Source: Symsagittifera roscoffensis (taxonomy: Eukaryota > Xenacoelomorpha > Acoela > Convolutidae). Taken from it: DNA of 45,833 nucleotides. Where the stretch lies: assembly GCF_963678635.1 (NCBI RefSeq), contig NC_087065.1, positions 3,536,001 through 3,581,833 of the forward strand, given 5' to 3'. The notes beneath the pieces were generated by a model. The model did not search any database and was not told the DNA's origin. It was given only the letters and a program-made list of their open reading frames with translations. The stretch's first letter is position 1. Each line of letters starts with the position of its first letter. The translations under genes and the position numbers were made by a program. Of this stretch, positions 20,601 to 28,075 are shown in pieces.

Positions 20601-23600
20601 ATAAGGGGACCATATTTCTAAACGAGATTTTTAACAGGACCATTGTTCTATACGAGGTTTGTAAGGGGACCATACTTCTAAACGAGATTTTTAACGGGAC
20701 CATTTTTCTGAACGAGATTTATAAGGGGACCATACTTCTAAACGAGATTTTTAACGGGACTATTATTCTATACGAGGTTTATAAGGGGACTATAATTCTA
20801 AACGAGGTTTTTAACAGGACCATTGTTCTATAAGAGGTTTATAAGGGGACCATACTTCTAAACGAGATTTTTAACGGGACCATTTTTCTAAAAGAGGTTA
20901 ATAAGGGGACCATACATCTAAACGAGATTTTTAACGGGACCATTATTCTATACGAGGTTTATGAGGGGACTATAATTCTAAACGAGATTTTAAAAGGGAC
21001 CATTATTCTATACGGGTTTATAAGGGGACTATAATTCTAAACGAGATTTTTAGCAGGACCATTATTCTATACGAGGTTTATAAGGGGACCATACTTCTAA
21101 ACGAGTTTTTTACCGGGACCATTGTTCTATACGAGATTTATAAGGGGACCATACTTCTAAACGAGTATTTAAACGGGACCATTGTTCTATACGAGGTTTA
21201 TAAGGGGACCATACTTCTAAACGAGATTTTTAACGGGACCTTTTTTCTAAACGAGGTTTATTAGGGACCATACTTCTAAACGAGATTTTTAACGGGACCA
21301 TTATTCTATACGGGTTTATAAGGGGACTATAATTCTAAACGAGATTTTTAGCAGGACCATTATTCTATACGAGGTTTATAAGGGGACCATACTTCTAAAC
21401 GAGTTTTTTACCGGGACCATTGTTCTATACGAGGTTTATAAGGGGACCATACTTCTAAACGAGATTTTTAACGGGACCATTGTTCTATACGAGGTTTAGA
21501 AGGGGACCATATTCTAAACGAGATTTGTAACGGGACAATTTTTCTAAACGAGGTTTATAAGGGGACCATATTTCTAAACGAGATTTTTAACAGGACCATT
21601 GTTCTATACGAGGTTTATAAGGGGACCATACTTCTAAACGAGATTTTTAACGGGACCATTTTTCTAAACGAGGTTTATAAGGAGACCATTCTTGTAAACG
21701 AGATTTTTAACGGGACCCTTATTCTATACGAGGTTTATAAGGGGACTATAATTCTAAACGAGGTTTTTAACAGGACCATTGTTCTATAAGAGGTTTATAA
21801 GGGGACCATACTTCTAAACGAGATTTTTAACGGGACCATTTTTCTAAAAAAGATTAATAAGGGGACCATACTTCTAAACGAGATTTTTAACGGGACCATT
21901 ATTCTATACGAGGTTTATAAGGGGACTATAATTCTAAACGAGATTTTAAAAGGGACCATTATTCTATACGAGGTTTATAAGGGGACTATAATTCTAAACG
22001 AGATTTTTAACAGGACCATTGTTCTATACGAGGTTTATAAGGGGACCATACTTCTAAACGATGTTTTTAACGGGACCTTTTTTCTAAACGAGGTTTATAA
22101 GAGGACCATACTTCTAAACGAGATTTTTAACGGACCATTATTCTATACGAGGTTTATAAGGGGACCATACTTCTAAACGAGTTTTTTACCGGGACCATTG
22201 TTCTATACGAGGTTTATAAGGGGACCATACTTCTAAACGAGATTTTTAACGGGACCTTTTTTCTAAATGAGGTTTATAAGGGGACCAGACTTCTAAACGA
22301 GATTTTTAACGGGACCTTTTTTCTAAACGAGGTTTATAAGGGACCATACTTCTAAACGAGATTTTTAACGGGATCATTATTCTATACGAGGTTTATAAGG
22401 GGATTATAATTCTAAACGAGATTTTTAGCAGGACCATTATTCTATACGAGGTTTATAAGGGGACCATACTTCTAAACGAGTTTTTTACCGGGACCATTGT
22501 TCTATACGAGGTTTATAAGGGGACCATACTTCTAAACGAGATTTTTAACGGGACCATTGTTCTATACGAGTTTTATAAGGGGACCAGACTTCTATACGAA
22601 ATTTTTAACGGGAGCATTATTCTATACGAGAGTTAAAAGGGGACCATACTTCTAAACGAGATTTTTAACGGGACCGTTAATCTATACGAGGTTTATAAGG
22701 GGACCATACTTCTAAACGAGTACTCAACTAAGCACTCAGTAATGTTCTTAGTGTGTTCATGCACTCGAGATGGCAAAAATGAACAAACTTAAATATTAGG
22801 ACCAGAGGAAAAAGATCCCCCTTTGAATTATTTTGAATTATTTTTTTATGGTAACGGACCTTAAAATTTTTCGACGCCAATACCTGCTAATTTTAAGGGG
22901 GTGCGCGCGCCGAAAAAACGCAATTTTTTGGTCAATGTTTTCCAAAAAGGGGCCTCAAAACGCATTTTTTTTGCATGTTTTTAAAAATTTTGTTTGCGGC
23001 GCAGAAATCCTGACCAAAACAGGGTCTTTTTAGTGCTTTGGGAGAGCTCAGAAAATCGAACTAAAAAAAAGGTCGACCAAATTTCGAAAGTTTTTTGAAA
23101 ATCCGCCCCCCTCGAGAAAATCCTAGATCTGCCCCTGACTCCCCCCCCCCCCCCCTCAAAAAAAGTGGGAGGGGGAGGGTGTGCGGAGTGGAAGAGGAGG
23201 ATATTAATTTGATCCAGTATATTTTTGTGGCTTAAGCTCACTAGCGTTTCTACATATTACGTTTTTCTTTAATTCCTCGACTTCGGTCATATTGTAGCAC
23301 AATTTTGTGCCAGTTTTGGTCGGAACTCTTAGAATTTTATAAAATCTTTTGCAAAAATTGTAGATGCCTGAAGCTCAGCGCAATGTTCTTTTTTATTGAA
23401 TATTATTTCTTGACTAGGAGTTACCTTCGACAGCCAATGTGTCGTTCAATTTCTCCTTCTACCTGATGGGTAGCAAGATGTTCAGAAAGGGATTCTTAGA
23501 CATGTTGCAGAGCTACTTCTGCTGCAGGAAAGCGGGGCGCCAAGCCGAAATGACCAGAACGGGCGCTTCTTCGAACAACAACATCAATGCTGACATGTAA
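8600..23600 (+). CDS. Class A (rhodopsin-like) G-protein-coupled receptor, six exons
   Basis: A plasma-membrane seven-helix receptor, probably for a peptide or amine; the ligand cannot be told. Exons are 8600-8662, 13894-14087, 14459-14635, 15102-15323, 17262-17472 and 23418-23600. Intron phases are 0, 2, 2, 2, 0, and every junction keeps frame, giving 349 residues. TM1 (about 27-55) holds N46 and TM2 holds D73, the class A N1.50 and D2.50. C102 before TM3 can pair with C176 in extracellular loop 2. The TM3 end reads D126-R127-L128 in place of DRY, followed by a YP motif. TM6 is about 238-265. TM7 has N300-F-S-F-Y304 where NPxxY is usual. A basic helix 8 and C324-C325 (possible palmitoylation) follow. 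There is an Asn-Ser-Ser glycosylation site at residue 3. Exon 1 is the least certain. Large introns hold a pseudo-exon ladder (intron 1) and a satellite (intron 5). Confidence 0.88.
8663..9489. other. GPCR intron 1, first part: nothing recognised
   Basis: Intronic AT-rich sequence. No exon-like or repeat structure is supported. Short ORFs on the minus strand here look like chance. Confidence 0.4.
9490..9889. repeat. 115-bp near-identical direct repeat around hAT-like halves
   Basis: Positions 9490-9604 (from ttaccagctgactttcattt) recur at 9779-9889 with about one mismatch. Between them lie a right-hand piece of the hAT-like family (ggtcgaccaatttgattttc, 9606 on) and then its left-hand terminus (ggcgcggatctaggaatttc, 9720 on). 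That order is inverted relative to intact copies such as 43515-43860. Confidence 0.7.
9890..10200 (-). repeat. hAT-like element, reverse copy
   Basis: Runs from ctaacggaccctaaaattcg, through ggcgccaatc and gcgcgcgcc, to tcggcaaatttttcgaaatt and ctcgagaaaattcta. This is the same order as the reverse copies at 22845-23140 and 38450-38850. No ORF belongs to it. Confidence 0.65.
10201..10474. other. Intronic, nothing recognised
   Basis: AT-rich intronic sequence up to an assembly gap. No feature is supported. Confidence 0.4.
10475..10674. other. Assembly gap of 200 N
   Basis: Exactly 200 N, likely a placeholder of unknown true size. Apparent ORFs reading through it are artefacts. A missing GPCR exon could sit here, although exons 1 and 2 already agree in phase. 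Confidence 0.95.
10690..11110 (+). repeat. hAT-like non-autonomous element, direct copy
   Basis: Begins near cagtggcgtgcgcagaaatt and passes through gaggttgaccaatttgactt. It continues via gcatttttcgaaaaatttta, cggcgcgcg and ttggcgccaaaggcacct, and ends with ggaccctttgg and a G-run at 11058-11069. The order equals the copy at 43515-43925. The ORFs over it (10771-11121 and its antisense) are repeat shadows. Confidence 0.7.
11215..11563 (+). repeat. Decayed pseudo-exon units A-E (TM1-exon heads)
   Basis: Five eroded copies of the head of GPCR exon 2 lie at about 11215, 11300, 11396, 11453 and 11519. Unit A has gccctgatctggctaaatgc. Unit E has ttatttcagacgtgagactc, an intact acceptor-like end, and is cut off by the R2 element at about 11564. 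They are more diverged than units F-P further downstream. Confidence 0.75.
11564..12402 (+). mobile_element. R2 palindrome-ended element inside the pseudo-exon array
   Basis: Its left end has tcatacaatttccatat, and its right part has tcatacaatttccataaatg plus a final tgtatggaaatgtatgataa. The interior matches the copy at 970-1815 block by block (catgccatacaaaaaa; gtgtatccag with cgcgttatgcac; ttgcatgcaaa; gattagcggtt). It separates pseudo-exon unit E from unit F, as expected of an insertion into a pre-existing array. No transposase is seen. Confidence 0.7.
12403..13370 (+). repeat. Tandem pseudo-exon array, units F-P (about 96 bp each)
   Basis: Eleven tandem units begin at about 12403, 12492, 12591, 12691, 12790, 12882, 12979, 13045, 13111, 13206 and 13301. 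A unit is the first 80 or so bases of GPCR exon 2 (acgtgggactctgccctgtt through gggcttcgtgttca) followed by its acceptor tract (ttatttctgttcctatttcag). The units at 12979 and 13045 carry different internal deletions and are both 66 bp. The acceptor CAG has become CAA before the units at 12882, 13045 and 13111. Most units contain stops or frameshifts, and no unit reaches the exon's donor site. Confidence 0.88.
13371..13643. other. Intronic spacer with a short direct repeat
   Basis: Follows the last decayed unit. The text atacctagttacgaatat occurs at about 13485 and, with one change, at about 13546. Otherwise nothing is recognised. Confidence 0.4.
13644..13800. mobile_element. R2-type foldback (short palindromic copy)
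   Basis: A roughly 155-bp element that is nearly its own reverse complement. The left end reads aaaatgctagtcatacaatt then tccatatatgg. The right end reads ccatatatggaaattgtatg then actagcattttt. The subterminal ttcatgcaattcc is mirrored by gaaaattgcatgaa. It looks like the outer ends of R2 without the long interior. Confidence 0.75.
13859..13893 (+). promoter_or_regulatory. Functional 3' splice site of GPCR exon 2
   Basis: The sequence cgtgttctctaatatttgtt followed by cctatttcattcag is the tail of one more array unit, so the real exon is the last member of the ladder. Its acceptor differs from the decayed units by an extra ttca (ttcattcag in place of tttcag). Confidence 0.7.
13894..14087 (+). 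CDS. GPCR exon 2 (TM1-TM2)
   Basis: Starts after attcag and ends before GTCAGT. It encodes residues 22-86: TM1 with GFVFN46, the first intracellular loop, and TM2 with IGD73. Length is 194 nt, and it leaves phase 2. Confidence 0.9.
14088..14458. other. GPCR intron 2, with AAAATTAAA low-complexity tract
   Basis: A 371-bp intron. About 14155-14280 is simple sequence made of irregular (aaattaaaa)n-type repeats. Nothing else is recognised. Confidence 0.7.
14459..14635 (+). CDS. GPCR exon 3 (TM3, DRL motif)
   Basis: Lies between gttgacag and GTACAG. It encodes residues 86-145, including C102 and the TM3 end FTFDRLLAVTYPMKY. The last 2 bases carry phase 2 to exon 4. Confidence 0.9.
14636..15101. 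other. GPCR intron 3, nothing recognised
   Basis: A 466-bp AT-rich intron ending in a pyrimidine-rich acceptor, cttctag. No other structure is seen. Confidence 0.6.
15102..15323 (+). CDS. GPCR exon 4 (TM4, ECL2, TM5)
   Basis: Lies between ttctag and a weaker donor, GCG|GTTTGA. It encodes residues 145-219: TM4 (about 148-167), extracellular loop 2 with C176, and TM5 ending FNFTILYQMR. Reading past this donor runs into a G-run and then a stop, which supports the boundary. Confidence 0.88.
15324..17261. other. GPCR intron 4
   Basis: A 1.94-kb intron. It holds a G-run at about 15334-15347 and a GC-richer patch at 15480-15700. That patch has an imperfect hairpin (tgtggtcggtg against caccaaccaca, about 15553-15599). 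R4 fragments lie at about 16350-16420 and 16825-16890, and there is a tRNA-like patch at 16500-16565. No coding is seen. Confidence 0.5.
16495..16570 (-). repeat. tRNA-like promoter remnant (possible SINE head)
   Basis: On the minus strand, tagtatagaggcgagt resembles a tRNA A box. About 30 bases later, ggggatcgatcccgc resembles a B box or T arm. Spacing suits a pol III internal promoter, but the anticodon stem and acceptor stem do not pair, so this is not a working tRNA gene. It could be a tRNA-derived SINE head or a dead tRNA. Confidence 0.4.
17262..17472 (+). CDS. GPCR exon 5 (ICL3, TM6, start of TM7)
   Basis: Lies between ttttcag and CAG|GTAACG. It encodes residues 219-289: a basic and Ser-rich third intracellular loop, TM6 (ITRILLLMSFAFLLFTAGCM and on), extracellular loop 3, and the opening of TM7. 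It leaves phase 0. Confidence 0.9.
17655..22720 (+). repeat. Satellite array, 60-bp unit made of two 30-bp halves
   Basis: About 84 copies of a 60-bp unit fill GPCR intron 5. Half A is ttttaacgggaccattattc then tatacgagg. Half B is tttataaggggaccatactt then ctaaacgaga. The two differ at about 6 of 30 positions, so the array grew from a 30-bp monomer to a dimer. Lines from 17881 to about 18120 are almost perfect 60-mers. The first 150 bp are the most diverged. No ORF or flanking transposon end is visible. Confidence 0.97.
22845..23180 (-). repeat. hAT-like element, reverse copy, with C/G homopolymer end
   Basis: Runs from acggaccttaaaatttttcg through gcgcgcgccgaaaaaacgca to ctcgagaaaatcctagatct and gcccctgac, the reverse complement of the family terminus. 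A C-run (23143-23155) and a complementary G-rich tail (23167-23178) abut the end. Confidence 0.75.
23418..23600 (+). CDS. GPCR exon 6 (TM7, C-terminus)
   Basis: Starts after ttgactag and ends at a TAA at 23598-23600. It encodes residues 290-349: the second half of TM7 with NFSFY in the NPxxY position, helix 8 (GSKMFRKGF), C324-C325, and a polar tail ending NINADM. Confidence 0.9.
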   Translation, partial: ELPSTANVSFNFSFYLMGSKMFRKGFLDMLQSYFCCRKAGRQAEMTRTGASSNNNINADM

Positions 23601-23776
23601 ACAACCGAGATACCTTCAGTCCTTGACGAATGATTTGTTAACCCTTTTTCTAGGTAAAATATAAGTTCAAAATCCTGTAAATTAGAAAAGTATTGCATGA
23701 ACTCCTCTAAAACTACTGTCCCAAAACACAATTATTGGCTGGTATCTGCATGTGAAGTTGAATTGCATTTGAGGAA

Positions 23777-23782
23777 AATAAA
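23777..23782 (+). terminator. Polyadenylation signal AATAAA of the GPCR gene
   Basis: A canonical AATAAA lies 177 nt after the stop codon and is the first one downstream. Use of the site is inferred from position only. Confidence 0.5.
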
Positions 23783-24849
23783 ATATTTTTACTCAGAGTT
23801 TTCAAAATACTTTTCTCTTCTACTTTGTAAGCTTTGTTTTTTTTTTAGTAATTTTAAATTGCCTATAGATCAATGTGAAGCAATTTGAAAACAATCTTAT
23901 TAAAAATCGCGCTTCAAAAAACCCAAAGTACAGTTTGACCTTTTGAAGTGTTTTTTTTTGTTCAGATTGTTTTCAAGTTTATCCTCAAGTGAGCTACAGA
24001 TTTCACATTAACCTAAAAGCATCAAGCCTTCATCTAAAGATAGTCTGTTTTCATTACCTCGCAGAACTCCAGGTTGAAAGATTCTGTCAAGACAAGTGTA
24101 TGATTGAGGTTGTTTTTTGCCTAATATTTTGACTTCTCACGTCACGTGATCATTCAAGTCCAACTAGATCAGGTTGTGACGAATTTGAACTAAATTAACT
24201 TGGAATTTTGTTCAGAATTTTTTGTCCGCTGAAAGAAATTTGTCGGTTTTTTCCATCATCCAATAAATAGAAAACATTAACTATTTTCATGAGTTAATTC
24301 GTTATACGTCATTACAAATATCTGAAGGTCAGCCTCTAATTCCTGTCTAATTTCTTATCTATTTTAGTCTGAAAAATAAAATTATTCAGACCAGTTTTTC
24401 TCGACCCTGAAAAAACTGTATGAAAAATGTTGCACAAAGACAACTATAACCAATGGGGCTTTAATGTGATACAACACTCAAACCCTACCGCGTTTAAGAA
24501 AAATGAAAAAAAAAATCGGTTATAATGGATTTTCGTGGTCTAAAATATTGTCAGTATAATCAATTCCCATTATAGCTCAGACAACAAAATTGGACTAAAA
24601 ATAGATTTAAATTCATTTTTTGTCTCGCAAAAAACACAATGCATCATAATTGTTTGAGTTTGATTGAACACTATAATTATTGGATTTAACACTTCAAATC
24701 CATTAAAATGGATTATGAAGTCAGTAAAAAATCTAAATTGAATGGATTTTTTCCACTTTATTTTTGTTTCGCGTCGTGCAAATTTTTGCAAGATATTTTG
24801 CATTTACCAAACGAAAAATGCGGAAAATTTGCAAAGCGAGTATAAGGCC
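23783..24849. other. Intergenic, nothing recognised
   Basis: AT-rich sequence. A palindromic E-box-like cacgtcacgtgatc lies near 24139. It is not supported as a feature by itself. Confidence 0.4.
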
Positions 24850-25014
24850 AAAAGATAATCTCCCCTCAAACGTTTGCCTCTTTGCTCCCTTACAATCCGC
24901 ATCCCAACCTTTGCCCCTTTGCCCACCGCCCTCTCGCACCTGAAACAACTGCCCCCCTTCACCTGAAAAACCAAAATTCTCGCCCCGGCACCCGAGCCAA
25001 TACGCTCAGGTAGG

Positions 25015-25049
<35 letters not shown>

Positions 25050-25220
25050 TGTGTGTGTGGGGGGGGGGAAGTTGGTTCAGTTGGGCTTCATGTGAGAGAG
25101 GAGGGTTGGTTCAGTGGGGGCGGGGTTGGTTCAGGTGGAGAATGGCGGGGTAAGGGTACAAAGAGGGCAAAGGGGCAAACGTTGGGGGGAGGAGGGGTAA
25201 GGGGCAAAGGGCAAATGCTA
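24850..25220. repeat. Imperfect inverted repeat enclosing a GT microsatellite
   Basis: The left arm (caaacgtttgcctctttgct near 24867, then cctttgccc and cacctgaa) is mirrored by the right arm (gcaaaggggcaaacgt near 25168, ggttcaggtg near 25127). Between them is a (GT)n tract with a gcgcgcg interruption at 25015-25058, followed by a G-run. Confidence 0.6.
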
Positions 25221-26392
25221 GTTAATGGAAAGTTGAATTAGTCCACCTCCAATAATTTTATCTACCACCAAAGTTTTCAATAATTTGGGAAAATTGTTGA
25301 AAGGAACAAAATTCAGTTATTAACTAACTGAATTTGCGCAGTAAAAAATTAAATTGAACAACAAGTAATCAATTTTAAATTAAAACGTAGAGTTTAATTT
25401 ATTTGAGTTGAAATTCGCATCTCAATAAAACGGAAAAAAATTGATTATAATAGAACTTCAGTGTCAGTGTCTACAAAAGTACAAAAAATTAGGTATAATG
25501 GATTAAAAACTATATTTGTTGCTTGGAAAAATTTTTATATTACACTGTCAATTGAAAATAGCCAGTTTGTTTTTACATTTGTGGACACTGTCAATGGAAC
25601 TCAATTATAATCCATTTTTATTATTGGAATTTTAAGGGGGGCTTAAGAGTTTTAAATGATCAAATTTTTAGCTTTCATTGAATTTACAAATGTCTCTCCG
25701 GATTATTTTTGCCGCTTTCTATCCATATTGAGAAAATGACCTAAAAACTTTTGTATTGATATTTTCAAGTGTTTAGTATTGATTTAATTAATTCTGACAA
25801 AATTTTATAACTTTGAACAATTTCGTCCAACTTTTTTGATATTAGACAAGCACGACGAAGACAAACGTTTATCGACGAAGACAGAAGTTATCAGAATTAT
25901 TATGGTACAAATTGTTTTAAGAGATTTCGACTAGATTTCGACTAGATTTCTCTAAAACAAATCTATGCTTAAGCATTCAATTTTTTTGCTGAAAAATTCA
26001 TTAGGAAATTATGCTGCTCAATATAGTTTGGGTAAGGTAAAAAAATTAGCGCAAAGCATTGCGAAAATTGTTTTCAAATTGGAGTAAAGGAAAAATGATA
26101 TGACATAACCAAAACTGTTAGTTTTAAGCTCTTCAACAAAAATATGTTTTAGCCTTCAGAAGCTTTGTTGAACTACATAAAAAGCTCAGTTTAATTTTAT
26201 TTGGTTCATTAATTGATCTGGTAGTTTACAGGGTTAAATTTTATTGTAACTTAAGGCCGACAAAGAACTATTCTTGTTGCAAATATCTGGATTCAAACAA
26301 TTTATTGATTCTGGTATAAATTTAAGCAAGACATGCTAGCATCATTTTTTGTTTTCTATCAACACCATTGGAAAAAAAATTCTTTGTAGTAG
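25221..26392. other. Intergenic, nothing recognised
   Basis: AT-rich sequence. A short local duplication (gacgaagaca near 25855 and 25874; gatttcgactagatttcgac near 25923) is the only pattern seen. Confidence 0.4.
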
Positions 26393-26500
26393 TTAGAACA
26401 TAGTTGAAAGATGCCTGAGGGGAAAAGAGCCCGGCCGAGGGCACGAAGTGCCCGAGTGCGGCTCTTTTGCCGGGGGCCACCTTCAACTATGTTCTAACAG
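26393..26500. mobile_element. GC-rich foldback element
   Basis: Roughly 108 bp. The terminal inverted repeats read ttagaacatagttgaaagat and, in reverse complement, gttagaacatagttgaaggt. The centre contains the perfect palindrome gagggcacgaagtgcccga (about 26437-26455) and paired arms aagagcccggc and gccggg. The structure suggests a miniature foldback transposon or a hairpin repeat. Confidence 0.65.
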
Positions 26501-26544
26501 TTGAAGAGCATGTTTTTGCTTTTTCTGAGGGAAAGATGCCAGAA

Positions 26545-26612
26545 AAAAAACGTGAAAGAGCCCGGAAAATTGTGAAAGAGTCCCGAAAATTGTGAAAGAG
26601 CCCGGAAAAGTG
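26545..26612 (+). repeat. Three tandem copies of a 21-bp unit
   Basis: The unit gtgaaagagcccggaaaatt occurs three times with small changes, starting near 26551, 26572 and 26593. Its gaaagagcccgg text echoes the arm of the neighbouring foldback element. Confidence 0.7.
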
Positions 26613-27334
26613 CACGAAACTATGCAATTGATTTCTTTATTCATTCATGCTCTAATATTTCATTTTTCATTCATGCCTTGTCGTGAAAGAACATGTGTGA
26701 AAGAGCAAAACATACTCTTCTGTTGTACTGAATTGCTCTTAGTTTTGTTTTGAAAATAAAAATAATTTTCATACCATTTTTTTTAAAATAGCGTATAGTA
26801 GAGTAAAATTACCAATTAAGCCAACTTGGGCTAATAAATGCAAGCAAAGTGTCCACTTTATGCTCAGAAATCAATTTGCAAGTTAAAACGATGGTAGGAA
26901 TTTATCAGACGCTTGGTGGATCCCAAGATCCCGTTGTGTTTCCTCTCCAGAATTTGTTGCATTGAGAATATTTTGGTTCAAGTTTTGCAGGAGAAATATA
27001 TTCTTTCTCTTTTTCCTCTAAATTTTTTGTTATAAAGCGCCAAAAAACCAAAAAAAAAACATTTTGATTTTTTTTTGGCCCAGGAGAAAGTGGACGTTAG
27101 TTGGTTAAACTTTAAAAAATAATAATTTTTTGCATGTTTTTATGCTTTTTCAGTGGGTAATCTGAATATTCATGGTTTGAAAGTGAGTAATCTGAAAATA
27201 TGAGATTGGTGTAAGTAATTTTTGTCAAAAGATTGTAATTAAATCATCAAAGGTGCGTTAAATATGACTTATTGGGCCTTATTTTGAAAAATTAACCTAA
27301 TTGAAACTAATTTCATACCAACAACTTGAAAAAA
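26613..27334. other. Upstream region of the claudin-like gene
   Basis: No gene is seen. The promoter and leader of the downstream gene must lie here, but no TATA box can be singled out. Confidence 0.35.
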
Positions 27335-28075
27335 ATGTGTCAAAAAGTCGCTTCACTTATTGTCGAACTTATCATTTTAGTTCTCAGCTGTTTTGGGCAT
27401 TCAAAAACTGTCTGGTATTTTGGAGACTCTTACAACGGCGGCCTGTGGCTAGCATGCTACCAACACCCAAACTTCACCGAAGACTCAAACCAAACCAAAA
27501 AATGCGAAATATACAACAGCACGGTTGCTAAGGCGTTATCACATGATTATACTGAAACTCTAGTTTGTAAAGGGTTTTTACTTTCTGCTAATATTCTGGC
27601 CGGAATTCTGATGATTCTTTTCACAGCTTCGATGAATACTCAAAAAGCTGATTGCACGCCTATAGGTCCGGCCTCTTTTCAATTCGTGTTTTTACTAATA
27701 GTCGCCTCTCTTATGACTCACGCGTTTATTAATAATAACCCCGACAGCAAAAATAAAGTTGGAGCTAGTTTGATTGTATTGTGGCTATCCGTACCTGTTT
27801 CGTTAGCTCAACTTGTTATAATTTCAACGATGTTGCTGAAATGTTGGAAAAAGTGTCCCCTGAAAGCGCCAGAAAAGGAGGATACGCCTCGATACCCGCT
27901 GATAGACCCTATTCATCTTGGGCCTCAATTGGATGCTATGGCAAATCAGAGTAGAGACATTAGTAAAGTCATTCAAAAGAAGAGTTTAGCCGAACAAGAT
28001 TACAGGGATCTCTTCAATTATTTCCCCCTCATAACATATATTACAATTATGATAATTTATTCCAGGAAATGGCAA
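27335..28075 (+). CDS. Claudin-like exon 1
   Basis: Carries all four membrane segments. A longer reading from the TTG at 27326 is possible but lacks an ATG. The boundary at 28075 is chosen because it is phase 0 and GTATTT is the best GT near the end. AAA|GTCATT at 27967 is also phase 0, and would remove a hydrophobic stretch (FNYFPLITYITIMIIYS). Confidence 0.7.

Noticed and set aside
17655-22720. Regular 60-bp periodicity resembling a CRISPR array
   Set aside because: There are no unique spacers. Both 30-bp halves are repeats of each other, in an intron of an animal gene.
24139-24152. cacgtcacgtgatc E-box palindrome
   Set aside because: A single short motif with no nearby gene start. It is expected by chance in a window of this size.
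27301-27531. Alternative-frame 76-codon ORF at the claudin-like start
   Set aside because: It overlaps the frame with membrane segments and the claudin signature, and has no features of its own.
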